A program made the position numbers and the translations under genes. Source: Pyramidobacter sp. (GTDB taxonomy: Bacteria > Synergistota > Synergistia > Synergistales > Dethiosulfovibrionaceae). From it: a DNA stretch of 7,590 nt. Each line of letters opens with the position of its first letter. The stretch's first letter is position 1. Of the stretch, positions 1 through 5,812 are shown piece after piece. The stretch is from the NCBI GenBank assembly GCA_017940445.1, contig JAGAYQ010000210.1, positions 1 through 7,590 of the forward strand, given 5' to 3'. The notes beneath the pieces are model-generated. The model saw only the letters and a list, made by a program, of their open reading frames with translations. It did not search any database and was not told the DNA's origin.

Positions 1-1
1 C

Positions 2-640
2 GAAGAGATCCGCCTCGTTTCGCCTCAGGAAGCGCTCGAGGTCCTGCGCGCCAAACTCGGTTCTCAGGCGCAGTCGATGCTGCCGGCCGGTGAGATCCCG
101 CTGCCTTGGACGATCGAGATCAAGCTCCGCGATGCTTCCCTGTCGTCGGTCGTCGCGAAGGAGCTCTCCGCGATGCCGGAGATTGACGAAATCATGTACG
201 CGGGCGCGCTTGCAGACCGACTGACCAAAATCGCCTCGCTGATCACGAAGATCGCTCTGGCCATCCTGGTCATTGCCATCCTTGTCAGCGGACTCGTGTT
301 TTACAACATGATCCGCATCAGCATTTATTCACGGCGGCAGGAGATCGCGGTGATGCTGCTCGTCGGTTCGACCCGTTCCTACGTGGCCTCGCCGTTTGTG
401 TTCCACGGGATGATCCTCGGCCTGCTCGGCGCGGTGATCGCCGTGGTGCTGCTTCATTACGGTCAGTCATATATCGGCGCGACGCTCGACGAGGTCTTGC
501 CGTTCCTGCATACGCACTTGCAGTGGCGCGAGCTGATCATCCTCGATCAGGTGCTCCTTGCCGTAGGCTTTGCGACCGGCTGGCTGTACAGCTATTTCGC
601 CGTCAGACGCTATATCCGCAGCGCGGCGAAACCCCTGTAA
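2..640 (+). CDS. ftsX: Cell division protein FtsX, C-terminal part (5' end outside window)
   Basis: This is the membrane subunit of the FtsEX ABC-type complex, which acts at the division septum and relays ATP hydrolysis by FtsE to murein hydrolase control in the periplasm. The frame is open from base 2 and ends at TAA 638-640, leaving 212 visible codons. About 90 N-terminal residues, including the first membrane segment, are probably missing (family length is near 300). The visible part starts in the extracytoplasmic domain, with the typical SPQEAL and a PLP motif. Three hydrophobic segments follow at about visible residues 79-104, 134-152 and 179-199. The loop after the first has the FtsX signature IYSRRQEIAVMLLVGST, followed by SPFVFHGMILGLLGA, which separates FtsX from general MacB-type permeases. 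The next gene begins 11 bases downstream and encodes an EnvC-like protein, the known kind of FtsX partner. Identification is firm; function is inferred from the family. Confidence 0.93.
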   Translation, partial: EEIRLVSPQEALEVLRAKLGSQAQSMLPAGEIPLPWTIEIKLRDASLSSVVAKELSAMPEIDEIMYAGALADRLTKIASLITKIALAILVIAILVSGLVFYNMIRISIYSRRQEIAVMLLVGSTRSYVASPFVFHGMILGLLGAVIAVVLLHYGQSYIGATLDEVLPFLHTHLQWRELIILDQVLLAVGFATGWLYSYFAVRRYIRSAAKPL

Positions 641-651
641 GGCGGCGAAAG

Positions 652-1833
652 ATGCTGAACCTGCGTATAAAAGCGGCCTGCGCGCTTGGGCTCTGCGTAT
701 CGCTGTGCGCGGCAGGATTTGCCGCCAGCCTCGACGAGCGCATCTCAGAGCAGAAGAAGCAGCTGGCTCTGCTCAACAAACGCATCCAGTTCCATTCAAA
801 AGAACTTGCTCAGGCCAAGGCCAAAGAAAAGAGCTACCTGCGCGAGCTGTCGGTGTTTGATCATCGTGTCAAGCAGTCGGAATCGCAGATCGAGCTTCTT
901 GACCTGCAGATCGAGAAGAACGAGGACGAGATCTCCCGGCTGGCGCAGGACATTGACGCTCATCAGCAGAAGATCAGCGAACTTCAGCAGATGCTCGGCA
1001 AGCGCTATGTGGCGATCTACAAGTACAGCGGCATTTCCGATCTGAACGTGATACTGTCAGCGAACGACGTAGCCGAGCTGAACAATCTGACCTATCTCAT
1101 GAAGCGCCTCAGCCGCCAGGACGAAGACGCCCTTGAATCGCTCAAAAGCGAGATCATGGCGCTGGAGAGCGACAAGCTGAAGCAGGAAAAAGCTCAGGGC
1201 GAGCTGGTCCTGCGCAAAAGGCAGCGCCAGCGTGAACGTGATACCAATACCAGAGCCGGCGCGCAGCGCCGCGAGCTTCTGGAACGCATCGACAAGGAAA
1301 AGCACGTCCATCTGGCGGCGATGAAAGAAACGGAAGAGGATCAGCGAGCTCTTCAGAAGAAAGTCGACGATCTGATCAAAAAGCGTGCCGCCGAACGCGC
1401 CGCAGCCCGTAAGAATAATCCCGGCGCACCTGTTGTTGCTGCGCACAAAGGCAAATTCGAATGGCCCGTTCCCGATCGGCGCATCACCAGCAAGTTTGGA
1501 ATGCGCATCCATCCCAAATTCCGTACCCGCATCCAGCATTCCGGCATCGACATCGGATCGCCGAAGGGCACTCCGATCACTGCTGCCGGAGCTGGAGAGG
1601 TCATCTTCACCGGGTGGCTTCGCGGTTATGGACAGGTCGTTATTATTGACCACGGCAACGGCTATTCGACCGTCTACGCTCATATGAGCAAGATCTCGAC
1701 GGATGAAGGAAGAGCGGTCAAGACGGGCACGGTGATCGGCCTGGTTGGCCAGACCGGCGTCGCCACGGGGCCGCATCTTCACTTTGAGGTCCGCGTCAAC
1801 GGCAAGGCGCAGAACCCTATGAAATACCTGTAA
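652..1833 (+). CDS. envC: EnvC-like secreted coiled-coil protein with LytM/M23 peptidase domain
   Basis: This is a 393-residue periplasmic murein hydrolase or hydrolase activator. A signal peptide is visible (MLNLRIK, then a hydrophobic core, with likely cleavage near residue 24 after AGFA). No lipobox precedes either Cys. Residues about 26-250 are charged, heptad-like coiled coil rich in Lys, Glu, Gln and Leu. The M23 domain runs from about 268 to the end, beginning FEWPVPDRRITSKFGMR. Candidate zinc ligands are His296 and Asp300 (HSGID) and His377 of HLH (375-377), with His344 in YAHMS as a further active-site residue. E. coli EnvC has a degenerate LytM site, but here the residues look complete, so the protein may itself cut peptidoglycan. 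The ATG at 652 lies 11 bases after ftsX, with AAGG at 639-642. An in-frame start at 523 lies inside ftsX and would hide the signal peptide, so I rejected it. FtsX next door suggests FtsEX control. Confidence 0.9.
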   Translation: MLNLRIKAACALGLCVSLCAAGFAASLDERISEQKKQLALLNKRIQFHSKELAQAKAKEKSYLRELSVFDHRVKQSESQIELLDLQIEKNEDEISRLAQDIDAHQQKISELQQMLGKRYVAIYKYSGISDLNVILSANDVAELNNLTYLMKRLSRQDEDALESLKSEIMALESDKLKQEKAQGELVLRKRQRQRERDTNTRAGAQRRELLERIDKEKHVHLAAMKETEEDQRALQKKVDDLIKKRAAERAAARKNNPGAPVVAAHKGKFEWPVPDRRITSKFGMRIHPKFRTRIQHSGIDIGSPKGTPITAAGAGEVIFTGWLRGYGQVVIIDHGNGYSTVYAHMSKISTDEGRAVKTGTVIGLVGQTGVATGPHLHFEVRVNGKAQNPMKYL

Positions 1834-1856
1834 CGTTCAGGAGTATCGTTTGTCCC

Positions 1857-1862
1857 AGGAGG
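1857..1862 (+). promoter_or_regulatory. Shine-Dalgarno AGGAGG that decides the S41 protease start
   Basis: A perfect AGGAGG ends 5 bases before the ATG at 1868 and 2 bases before the ATG at 1865, favouring 1868. A competing signal, CAGGAG at 1838-1843, sits 6 bases before an in-frame TTG at 1850, which would add six residues (MSQEDM). I prefer ATG 1868 for codon and motif strength, but 1850 cannot be excluded. Confidence 0.6.
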
Positions 1863-1867
1863 ACATG

Positions 1868-3304
1868 ATGAACAAGTTGAAAAAATTCAGAGACATATTT
1901 TTCGGGCTTCTTGTCGGCGTGCTGTTGACATCGGTCATCTCGGCGGTCCATGCCGGGAAGGGCGACTTCTTCCAGGTCGCGCCCTTTTCAGTAGATTCGC
2001 TCTGGCTGCTCAAGCAGGCTCGCGTGATCGTTGAAGCCTATCAGGTCGACGCTGCCAGCAACGACATCGAAGAGAGCAAAATGGTCCATGGCGCGATGCG
2101 CGGGATGCTGAGCGCATGGAAGGATCCTTACACTCGCTTTCTCGATCCTGAGCAGCTTGAGGAAGAGAAGACCTCACTCGAAGGTTCGTTTGGCGGGCTG
2201 GGCATCAACATTGCCAGCCGCGACGGCAAGATCCTGATCATCAACCCCATCGAGGGCACGCCCGCTGATAAAGCCGGACTGCGCCCGATGGACGAGATCG
2301 TTCGCGTGAATAACGACATCGTCATCGGCTGGGAACTTGACAAGGTCGTCAAGCAGCTCCGCGGCGATCCCGGCACGGAAGTGACCATCGGGATCCGCCG
2401 TCAGAACGAGACGAAGCTCCTCGATTTCAAGATCGTCCGCGCGATCATCAAGATCGAGACGGTCAATTCAAAGATGCTCGACAACAAGATCGGCTACATC
2501 CGTCTGCGTCAGTTCATCAAGACCAGCGCGCCGGATGTCGGCAAGGCGGTCATCAAGCTGAAGAATGAAGACGCTCGCGGGCTGATCCTCGATCTGCGCA
2601 ACAACGGCGGCGGGCTGCTTGACTCGGCGCGCGACATCTGCGATCTTTTCATCGACGGAGGTCTTGTCGTCTCCACGAAGGGACGCGTCGAGTCGGCCAA
2701 TGAGGAGTTCTTCGTGCATGAGGGCACTCTGACCAAACTGCCGCTTGTCGTGCTCATCAACGAGGGCAGCGCCAGTGCTTCCGAGATCGTCTCCGGCGCT
2801 CTGCGTGACCGAAACGGCACGCTGCTGATCGGTGCCAAGAGCTTCGGCAAGGGATCCGTGCAGGTGCTCTTCAATCTTTCCGACGGCTCGGGCATGTTCG
2901 TGACGACGGCGCGCTATTTCACGCCCAACGGCGTGATGATCGACCACGTTGGTCTTTCGCCCGACATCTACGTCAAGTCGGTCTGGAGCGACGAAGAGCT
3001 TGAAGCAGTGCCGGCACCGCAGAACAAAAAGAAGCAGGCTGACGAAAAATCGAGCAAGAACAAAGCGGTCTCTGCAGATGCAGAGAGCAAAAAACGCCGC
3101 GATCCTCAGCTTGAAAAGGCACAGGAGATTGTTCTGCGCCTGATCGCCGGCGCGAAGCCGGAGTCGCTTCGCGATCCAAAGCCCGTTGTCGCTTCTGACG
3201 ATGTCAAGCTCCTTTCCGGCGATCAGAAGCCTGAAAGCGGCTATATCCATTCCGGCGACAAAAAGCCGGTGAGCGGTGACGCAGCGCCTGCAAAGGAGAA
3301 ATGA
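1868..3304 (+). CDS. ctpA: S41 family carboxyl-terminal processing protease (CtpA/Prc type)
   Basis: This is a 478-residue envelope serine protease that cleaves proteins from their C-terminus. A basic start (MNKLKKFR) and a hydrophobic stretch at residues 10-28 form a signal peptide or anchor. The PDZ domain is at about 106-185 (GSFGGLGINI, then GTPADKAGLRPMDEIVRVN). The peptidase core follows, with the Ser-Lys dyad at Ser303 (middle Ser of GSASASE) and Lys328 (FGKGSVQ), 25 residues apart as in E. coli Prc; Gln332 completes the usual motif. LRNNGGGLLDSA is also typical. Residues about 365-478 form a low-complexity Lys/Ala/Ser tail with a short repeat near the end. In Pseudomonas, CtpA degrades peptidoglycan cross-link hydrolases, including M23 types, so control of the neighbouring M23 protein is a reasonable inference. 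A 34-base gap follows envC. The TGA overlaps the next gene's ATG (ATGA 3301-3304). Confidence 0.93.
   Translation: MNKLKKFRDIFFGLLVGVLLTSVISAVHAGKGDFFQVAPFSVDSLWLLKQARVIVEAYQVDAASNDIEESKMVHGAMRGMLSAWKDPYTRFLDPEQLEEEKTSLEGSFGGLGINIASRDGKILIINPIEGTPADKAGLRPMDEIVRVNNDIVIGWELDKVVKQLRGDPGTEVTIGIRRQNETKLLDFKIVRAIIKIETVNSKMLDNKIGYIRLRQFIKTSAPDVGKAVIKLKNEDARGLILDLRNNGGGLLDSARDICDLFIDGGLVVSTKGRVESANEEFFVHEGTLTKLPLVVLINEGSASASEIVSGALRDRNGTLLIGAKSFGKGSVQVLFNLSDGSGMFVTTARYFTPNGVMIDHVGLSPDIYVKSVWSDEELEAVPAPQNKKKQADEKSSKNKAVSADAESKKRRDPQLEKAQEIVLRLIAGAKPESLRDPKPVVASDDVKLLSGDQKPESGYIHSGDKKPVSGDAAPAKEK
3069..3086 (+). repeat. Near-perfect palindrome inside the ctpA tail
   Basis: TCTCTGCA at 3069-3076 and TGCAGAGA at 3079-3086 are exact reverse complements around GA. 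As RNA this would be a 7-bp stem with an AGAT tetraloop. It lies in the low-complexity tail of the protease, where coding constraint is weak. No function is evident. Confidence 0.5.
3151..3173 (+). repeat. 8-bp stem-loop inside the ctpA tail
   Basis: CGCGAAGC (3151-3158) pairs perfectly with GCTTCGCG (3166-3173) around the 7-base loop cggagtc. There is no T-run, so it is not an intrinsic terminator. It might act in mRNA stability or be chance in GC-rich coding sequence. Confidence 0.45.
3215..3277 (+). repeat. Two-copy 12-residue repeat at the C-terminus of the S41 protease
   Basis: Residues 450-458 (SGDQKPESG) and 462-470 (SGDKKPVSG) recur at a 36-base step. Twenty of the 27 compared bases match, and a third SGD begins at 469. 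This suggests local duplication in a disordered tail. The role is unknown. Confidence 0.6.
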
Positions 3305-4281
3305 GGAGCCGCTGGCTTTTAGCCACCTGTCTGGCCGTGCTGCTTGCGGTGTTCTGTCTGGTTTCGGCGCACATCGCAGGCAGCATGCTTGTCCCCACGT
3401 CGTCTGCGAACGTGGACGGGGCAAAGAAAGGCACAGCTGAAGAAATCTCCGCAGATGTCCCGGAAGCGCCCGCGCTGGAGCCAATGCCCGTGCGTCAGCC
3501 TCTGATCATCATCACTCACGAGCCAGAGGAAGACGTCAGCACGTCGCCGGATGTGCCTCCAAAGCAGGAAGATGCAAATGCGGAGGAAAATGCCGCTCCA
3601 AAGCTCGCGCTGATCATCGATGATTTCGGTTACAGCCGGAGCATCGCTGCCCGCATCCTCGCGCTGAAGCTGTGCGCGACTTGGGCTATCATTCCTGATG
3701 CGCCCCATGCGTCTGAGATCGCCCGGCTGGCGGAGAAGAACGGGCAGCCGTACATCCTGCACATTCCCATGCAGGCGTTAGAAGATCCGGGCGGCGGACG
3801 CGACTATCTTATCGGCACCGACACGCCGGAGAAAAAGATCGCCGCAGTCGTCGCTGCGCTGAAGCAGCGCTTTCCCAAGGCGATCGGAGCGAATAATCAC
3901 CGCGGCTCGAAAGCCACTTCTCACCCGGCGACCATGCGGAGCTTTATGAAAGCTTTTGCCGAGACAGGCTGGGGCTTTATCGACAGCCGCACATCGCCCC
4001 GGTCGATTGCGAAGAGAACCGCAGAGGAGTATCATATCCCCGTGGCACATAACGAGGTGTTCATCGACGGAACGCCAGATTCGAACACGATGAAGCGCCA
4101 GTTTGCAAAGGCGCTGCGGATCGCGAAGAAACGGGGCAGTGCTGTGGCGATTTGCCACACGAGAGAGAAAACGCTGCCGTTTCTTGCATTTGTGAGCACA
4201 CAGAAAGCCGGTCCCGTCCGTCTCGTTTGGGCGGACGAGGTATGGAAGCGGCGCGCTGCCGCCAAGGAGGAAAAACAATGA
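3301..4281 (+). CDS. Divergent polysaccharide deacetylase (YibQ/DUF610 family)
   Basis: This 326-residue protein belongs to the divergent polysaccharide deacetylase group (Pfam Polysacc_deac_2, E. coli YibQ). It is probably anchored to the outer face of the inner membrane by a hydrophobic segment at about residues 6-28. A Pro/Glu/Asp-rich linker (about 35-100) separates this anchor from the catalytic-type domain. Family motifs appear in order: IIDDFGY (Asp107-Asp108), HIPMQ (His154), NNHRGS (His200), DSRTS (Asp228), VFIDG (Asp256) and ICHTREKTL (His286). The Asp pair and the three His residues fit the metal site of the NodB-like fold. YibQ's substrate is not established, so deacetylation of peptidoglycan or another glycan is only an inference. 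The ATG overlaps the ctpA stop; AAAGGAG at 3292-3298 is unusually close (2 bases), but an in-frame TGA at 3277 leaves no other start. The same envelope context is seen in E. coli, where yibQ follows envC. Confidence 0.88.
   Translation: MRSRWLLATCLAVLLAVFCLVSAHIAGSMLVPTSSANVDGAKKGTAEEISADVPEAPALEPMPVRQPLIIITHEPEEDVSTSPDVPPKQEDANAEENAAPKLALIIDDFGYSRSIAARILALKLCATWAIIPDAPHASEIARLAEKNGQPYILHIPMQALEDPGGGRDYLIGTDTPEKKIAAVVAALKQRFPKAIGANNHRGSKATSHPATMRSFMKAFAETGWGFIDSRTSPRSIAKRTAEEYHIPVAHNEVFIDGTPDSNTMKRQFAKALRIAKKRGSAVAICHTREKTLPFLAFVSTQKAGPVRLVWADEVWKRRAAAKEEKQ
4264..4270 (+). promoter_or_regulatory. Shine-Dalgarno AAGGAGG for purA
   Basis: A seven-base consensus match ends 7 bases before the ATG at 4278 and lies inside the last codons of the deacetylase gene. 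It fixes the purA start; the longer in-frame opening from 4152 adds residues foreign to PurA. Confidence 0.85.
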
Positions 4282-5564
4282 AGGGTAAGATTGAAGCGCT
4301 GATCGGCGCTCAGTGGGGAGACGAAGGCAAGGGCCGCGTCGTTGATTCGATCGGTTCCAAAGTCGATATTTTTGCCCGCTATCAGGGCGGTGCGAACGCC
4401 GGTCACACGGTGTACGTCGACGGCGAGAAGTACGTGTTCCGTCTTCTTCCTTCGGGAATGCTCTACCCCGGCAAGACCTGCGTTATCGGCAACGGCGTTG
4501 TTGTCGACCCTGAGCAGCTGCTCAAGGAGATGGGCGAGCTGCGCGCGAAGGGCAAGGACCGCGCCTGCCTGCGCGTTTCCGGCGCGGCGCACGTCGTTAT
4601 GCCCTATCACAAGCTGTTCGATCAGCTCCAGGAAGAGTCACGCGACAGCAGTCACAAGATCGGCACGACTGGCCGCGGCATCGGCCCCTGCTATGTCGAC
4701 AAGTATACGCGCATCGGCATCCGCATCGAGGATCTGCTCGACGAGCATGTCCTTCGCGAGAAGCTGAGCGTTGCGCTCGCCGAGAAGAACCGTGTCCTTT
4801 CCGGCGTGTACGGACGTGACCCGCTTGCGCTTGATCCCATTTACGAACAGGCGCTTCAGTGGGGCAAGGAACTTCAGCCCTACATTGCCGATGTTTCCGT
4901 CGAAGTATATGAGGCGCTCGAGAGCGGTCAGACCGTCCTGTTTGAGGGCGCGCAGGGCACGCTGCTCGACGTCGACCACGGCACCTACCCGATGGTGACG
5001 AGCTCCAATCCCGTTTCGTCGGGCGGCTGCATCGGCCTTGGCATCGGCATGAAATACGTCGATCGCGTCATCGGCGTCGCCAAAGCCTACCTCACGCGCG
5101 TCGGCTCCGGCCCCTTCCCGACCGAAGACTTCGGTCCCGACGGTGAAGAGATCCGCCGCCGCGGCGGCGAGTTCGGCGCCGTGACGGGACGTCCGCGCCG
5201 CTGCGGCTGGCTCGACCTGGTCGCGCTGCGTTACGCCGTTCGCGTCAACGGGCTCACCTGCCTTGCGCTGACCAAACTTGACATCCTGACCGGATTTGAC
5301 GAGATCAAAGTCTGCAACTCGTACAAGTCGGGCGACGCGACGCTGACCAACTTCCCCTCGGCGATCGCCAAGCTGGAGAAAGTTGAGCCTGTGTATTACA
5401 CGCTGCCCGGCTGGAAGGAAGACATCTCGAACGCCCGCACGTTCGAGGACCTGCCCGCCAACGCTCAGGCGTATGTCAAGCACATCGAAGAAGTCACCGG
5501 CGTTCCCGTCGTGCTGATCGGCGTCGGCCCCGACCGCGAGCAGCTGGTCCTGCGCGGTCTGTAG
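4278..5564 (+). CDS. purA: Adenylosuccinate synthase
   Basis: This cytoplasmic enzyme joins IMP and aspartate using GTP to make adenylosuccinate, the first committed step from IMP to AMP. The 428-residue length is normal for the family. The signature order is complete: GAQWGDEGKG P-loop (catalytic Asp15), GGANAGHTVY (catalytic His43), IGNGVVVDP, TGRGIGPCYVDK, FEGAQGTLLDVDHGTYP, VGSGPFPTE, FGAVTGRPRRCGW and LTKLDIL, ending with the usual IEEVTGVPV...GVGPDREQL. No key residue is missing. The ATG at 4278 shares ATGA with the stop of the deacetylase gene and has a strong Shine-Dalgarno, so translation is probably coupled to an operon of envelope genes. Two stem-loops start 19 bases after the TAG, making purA the likely last gene of the operon. 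Confidence 0.98.
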   Translation: MKGKIEALIGAQWGDEGKGRVVDSIGSKVDIFARYQGGANAGHTVYVDGEKYVFRLLPSGMLYPGKTCVIGNGVVVDPEQLLKEMGELRAKGKDRACLRVSGAAHVVMPYHKLFDQLQEESRDSSHKIGTTGRGIGPCYVDKYTRIGIRIEDLLDEHVLREKLSVALAEKNRVLSGVYGRDPLALDPIYEQALQWGKELQPYIADVSVEVYEALESGQTVLFEGAQGTLLDVDHGTYPMVTSSNPVSSGGCIGLGIGMKYVDRVIGVAKAYLTRVGSGPFPTEDFGPDGEEIRRRGGEFGAVTGRPRRCGWLDLVALRYAVRVNGLTCLALTKLDILTGFDEIKVCNSYKSGDATLTNFPSAIAKLEKVEPVYYTLPGWKEDISNARTFEDLPANAQAYVKHIEEVTGVPVVLIGVGPDREQLVLRGL

Positions 5565-5583
5565 AGAAGGAATAGTAATATTC

Positions 5584-5611
5584 GGCCGCTCTGATGTCAT
5601 GAGCGGCCTTT
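5584..5611 (+). terminator. Probable intrinsic terminator after purA
   Basis: GGCCGCTC (5584-5591) and GAGCGGCC (5601-5608) form a perfect 8-bp GC-rich stem with a 9-base loop, followed by TTTATC. The U-tract is short, so termination may be partial. It starts 19 bases after the purA stop. Confidence 0.7.
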
Positions 5612-5646
5612 ATCATAGAGAATAAGAGTATCATACAGTTTTTCGT

Positions 5647-5677
5647 TAAAACGGCTAACGTCTTTTTAGCCGTTTTA
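5647..5677 (+). terminator. Second, bidirectional-type terminator hairpin
   Basis: A perfect 12-bp stem is formed by TAAAACGGCTAA (5647-5658) and TTAGCCGTTTTA (5666-5677), with a 7-base loop (cgtcttt). The A-tract on the left and T-tract on the right allow termination in both directions. It reinforces the first hairpin and shields the downstream gene pair from purA read-through. Confidence 0.75.
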
Positions 5678-5718
5678 TAGCGTGCCTCGCGCGCGTCGAA
5701 AAACGCATGAGACGGCGT

Positions 5719-5735
5719 GGCGCTAATTTTGCGCC
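5719..5735 (+). repeat. Inverted repeat 1 of the leader region
   Basis: GGCGC (5719-5723) and GCGCC (5731-5735) flank the loop taatttt. The arms can also pair with arms of the next repeat, giving mutually exclusive folds. Confidence 0.5.
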
Positions 5736-5739
5736 GACT

Positions 5740-5762
5740 GCCGCGCCTGGTGTTGGCGCGGC
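5740..5762 (+). repeat. Inverted repeat 2 of the leader region
   Basis: GCCGCGCC (5740-5747) and GGCGCGGC (5755-5762) form a perfect 8-bp dyad around tggtgtt. The right arm overlaps the possible -35 box, so it could be an operator rather than an RNA stem. Confidence 0.6.
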
Positions 5763-5782
5763 CTCGCGATTAGCTTTTTAAT
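5753..5782 (+). promoter_or_regulatory. Candidate sigma-70-type promoter for the DUF1538 / P-II-like pair
   Basis: TTGGCG (5753-5758, 4 of 6 consensus) and TTTAAT (5777-5782, 5 of 6 consensus) are 18 bases apart. Transcription would begin near 5789, just ahead of the Shine-Dalgarno at 5797. Both boxes lie within inverted repeats. This is a by-eye match only. If the promoter is instead upstream near 5680, the repeats would be transcribed as a leader. Confidence 0.4.
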
Positions 5783-5787
5783 CGCGA
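5764..5787 (+). repeat. Inverted repeat 3, operator-like dyad over the candidate -10 box
   Basis: TCGCGATTA (5764-5772) and TAATCGCGA (5779-5787) are perfect 9-bp arms around gctttt. The 24-base span and 15-base centre-to-centre spacing are plausible for a dimeric repressor site. As RNA it would form a stem ending 9 bases before the Shine-Dalgarno. Confidence 0.55.
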
Positions 5788-5796
5788 AATAGTATC

Positions 5797-5804
5797 AGAG
5801 GAGG
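5797..5804 (+). promoter_or_regulatory. Shine-Dalgarno AGAGGAGG supporting a TTG start
   Basis: AGAGGAGG ends 8 bases before TTG 5813. An in-frame ATG at 5837 has only a weaker AAAGGG at 5825-5830. The residues gained from TTG (MNKLKGKI) suit the short amphipathic lead that I recall before the first membrane helix in this family, so TTG is preferred. Confidence 0.7.
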
Positions 5805-5812
5805 CTGGTCCA

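Noticed and set aside
523..651. Upstream extension of the EnvC-like protein into ftsX
   Set aside because: It would bury the clear signal peptide behind 43 Arg-rich residues and overlap ftsX by over 110 bases. ATG 652 fits the secretion signal.
1057..1782. Antisense open frame of 241 codons opposite envC
   Set aside because: It is a shadow of the M23 gene, with no domain or ribosome site worth defending.
2468..3484. Antisense open frame of 338 codons opposite ctpA and the deacetylase start
   Set aside because: It crosses two well-supported genes, has no motif, and its composition follows from codon bias on the opposite strand.
4205..4230. Small inverted repeat (CGTCCG / CGGACG) at the end of the deacetylase gene
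   Set aside because: It has six-base arms in GC-rich coding sequence without a T-run, so it is likely chance.
4638..5600. Antisense open frame of 320 codons opposite purA
   Set aside because: purA is unmistakable on the + strand, and the antisense product shows no family features.
5609..5634. Possible promoter TTTATC / TATCAT just after the first terminator
   Set aside because: The boxes are only 14 bases apart, the -35 match is poor, and transcripts would run into the second terminator hairpin.
5565..5812. tRNA, small ORF, attachment site or CRISPR repeat in the largest gap
   Set aside because: No cloverleaf, no plausible short ORF with a ribosome site, and no regularly spaced repeats. 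The gap is explained by hairpins and regulatory dyads.
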